From NCBI GenBank assembly GCA_025963965.1, contig JAOPZS010000134.1, positions 1 through 64,000 on the forward strand: a stretch of 64,000 nucleotides of DNA, written 5' to 3'. Numbering within the stretch: position 1 is the stretch's first letter; every line of letters begins with the position of its first letter. This DNA is from Solirubrobacterales bacterium. Its GTDB lineage: Bacteria; Actinomycetota; Thermoleophilia; Solirubrobacterales; Solirubrobacteraceae. The translations under genes and the position numbers were made by a program. Of the stretch, positions 63,963 to 64,000 are shown piece after piece. Under the pieces are notes generated by a model that saw nothing but the letters and a program-made list of their open reading frames with translations, was not told the DNA's origin and did no database searches.

Positions 63963-64000
63963 ACGCCTTGCGGGGAAGAGCGTCCCGGCGCCCCGGCGCG

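Overview
This window is GC-rich, densely packed chromosomal DNA from an actinobacterium. Long Ala/Arg/Gly-rich proteins, GTG and TTG starts, 4-base ATGA/GTGA gene overlaps, PASTA and FHA signalling genes and leaderless-type promoters all point that way. The combination of a cupin, RCC1-type secreted proteins, YQWLRC-type Ig domains and this origin layout is most reminiscent of the Thermoleophilia (Solirubrobacterales). That placement is inference; no rRNA is present to confirm it. I see no insertion sequences, phage genes or CRISPR arrays.

Layout. 1-9.2 kb: metabolic genes (glycerol-3-phosphate dehydrogenase-like and FGGY kinase, threonine dehydratase, choline-kinase-like phosphotransferase plus a dimethylglycine/sarcosine dehydrogenase, Tat-type phospholipase C). 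9.2-14.3 kb: 1-Cys peroxiredoxin, a small membrane protein, a lactate-dehydrogenase-type flavoenzyme and a large secreted RCC1 propeller protein. 14.4-29.2 kb: the replication-origin region, with tRNA-Ile, parB-parA, rsmG, two parS sites, jag-yidC-yidD-rnpA-rpmH on the minus strand, then dnaA, a candidate oriC, dnaN-recF-dciA and gyrB-gyrA on the plus strand. 29.3-33.7 kb: a secreted CAP protein, a possible small RNA, an HNH nuclease, prephenate dehydratase, a DUF4446 protein and a secreted-domain membrane protein.

33.9-44.3 kb: a cell-envelope signalling cluster. It holds a polytopic Ser/Thr kinase, fhaA, fhaB, pstP, a class B penicillin-binding protein, PASTA kinase pknB, ddl and a third kinase with an extracellular sandwich domain. 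It parallels the mycobacterial fha-pstP-rodA-pbpA-pknA-pknB locus but has no rodA. 44.4-60.8 kb: DedA protein and an exopolysaccharide locus (DUF354 transferase, CapD-like dehydratase, LytR_C protein, phosphosulfolactate synthase, FlgD-Ig protein, O-antigen ligase, flippase, GAF/HD-GYP phosphodiesterase, three glycosyltransferases, cupin, initiating sugar transferase, ATP-grasp ligase). 60.9-64 kb: a second protein with the same extracellular domain as the third kinase, an alpha/beta hydrolase and an SDR.

The most unusual signals are: a switch in glutamate codon choice (GAG to GAA) at cytoplasm/exterior boundaries of membrane proteins; an independent transcription unit at 30.16-30.39 kb carrying a 14-base match to the 16S 3' tail; a phosphosulfolactate synthase inside an exopolysaccharide locus that lacks a normal start codon for its conserved N-terminus; and 12-base-phased DnaA-box-like motifs between dnaA and dnaN.
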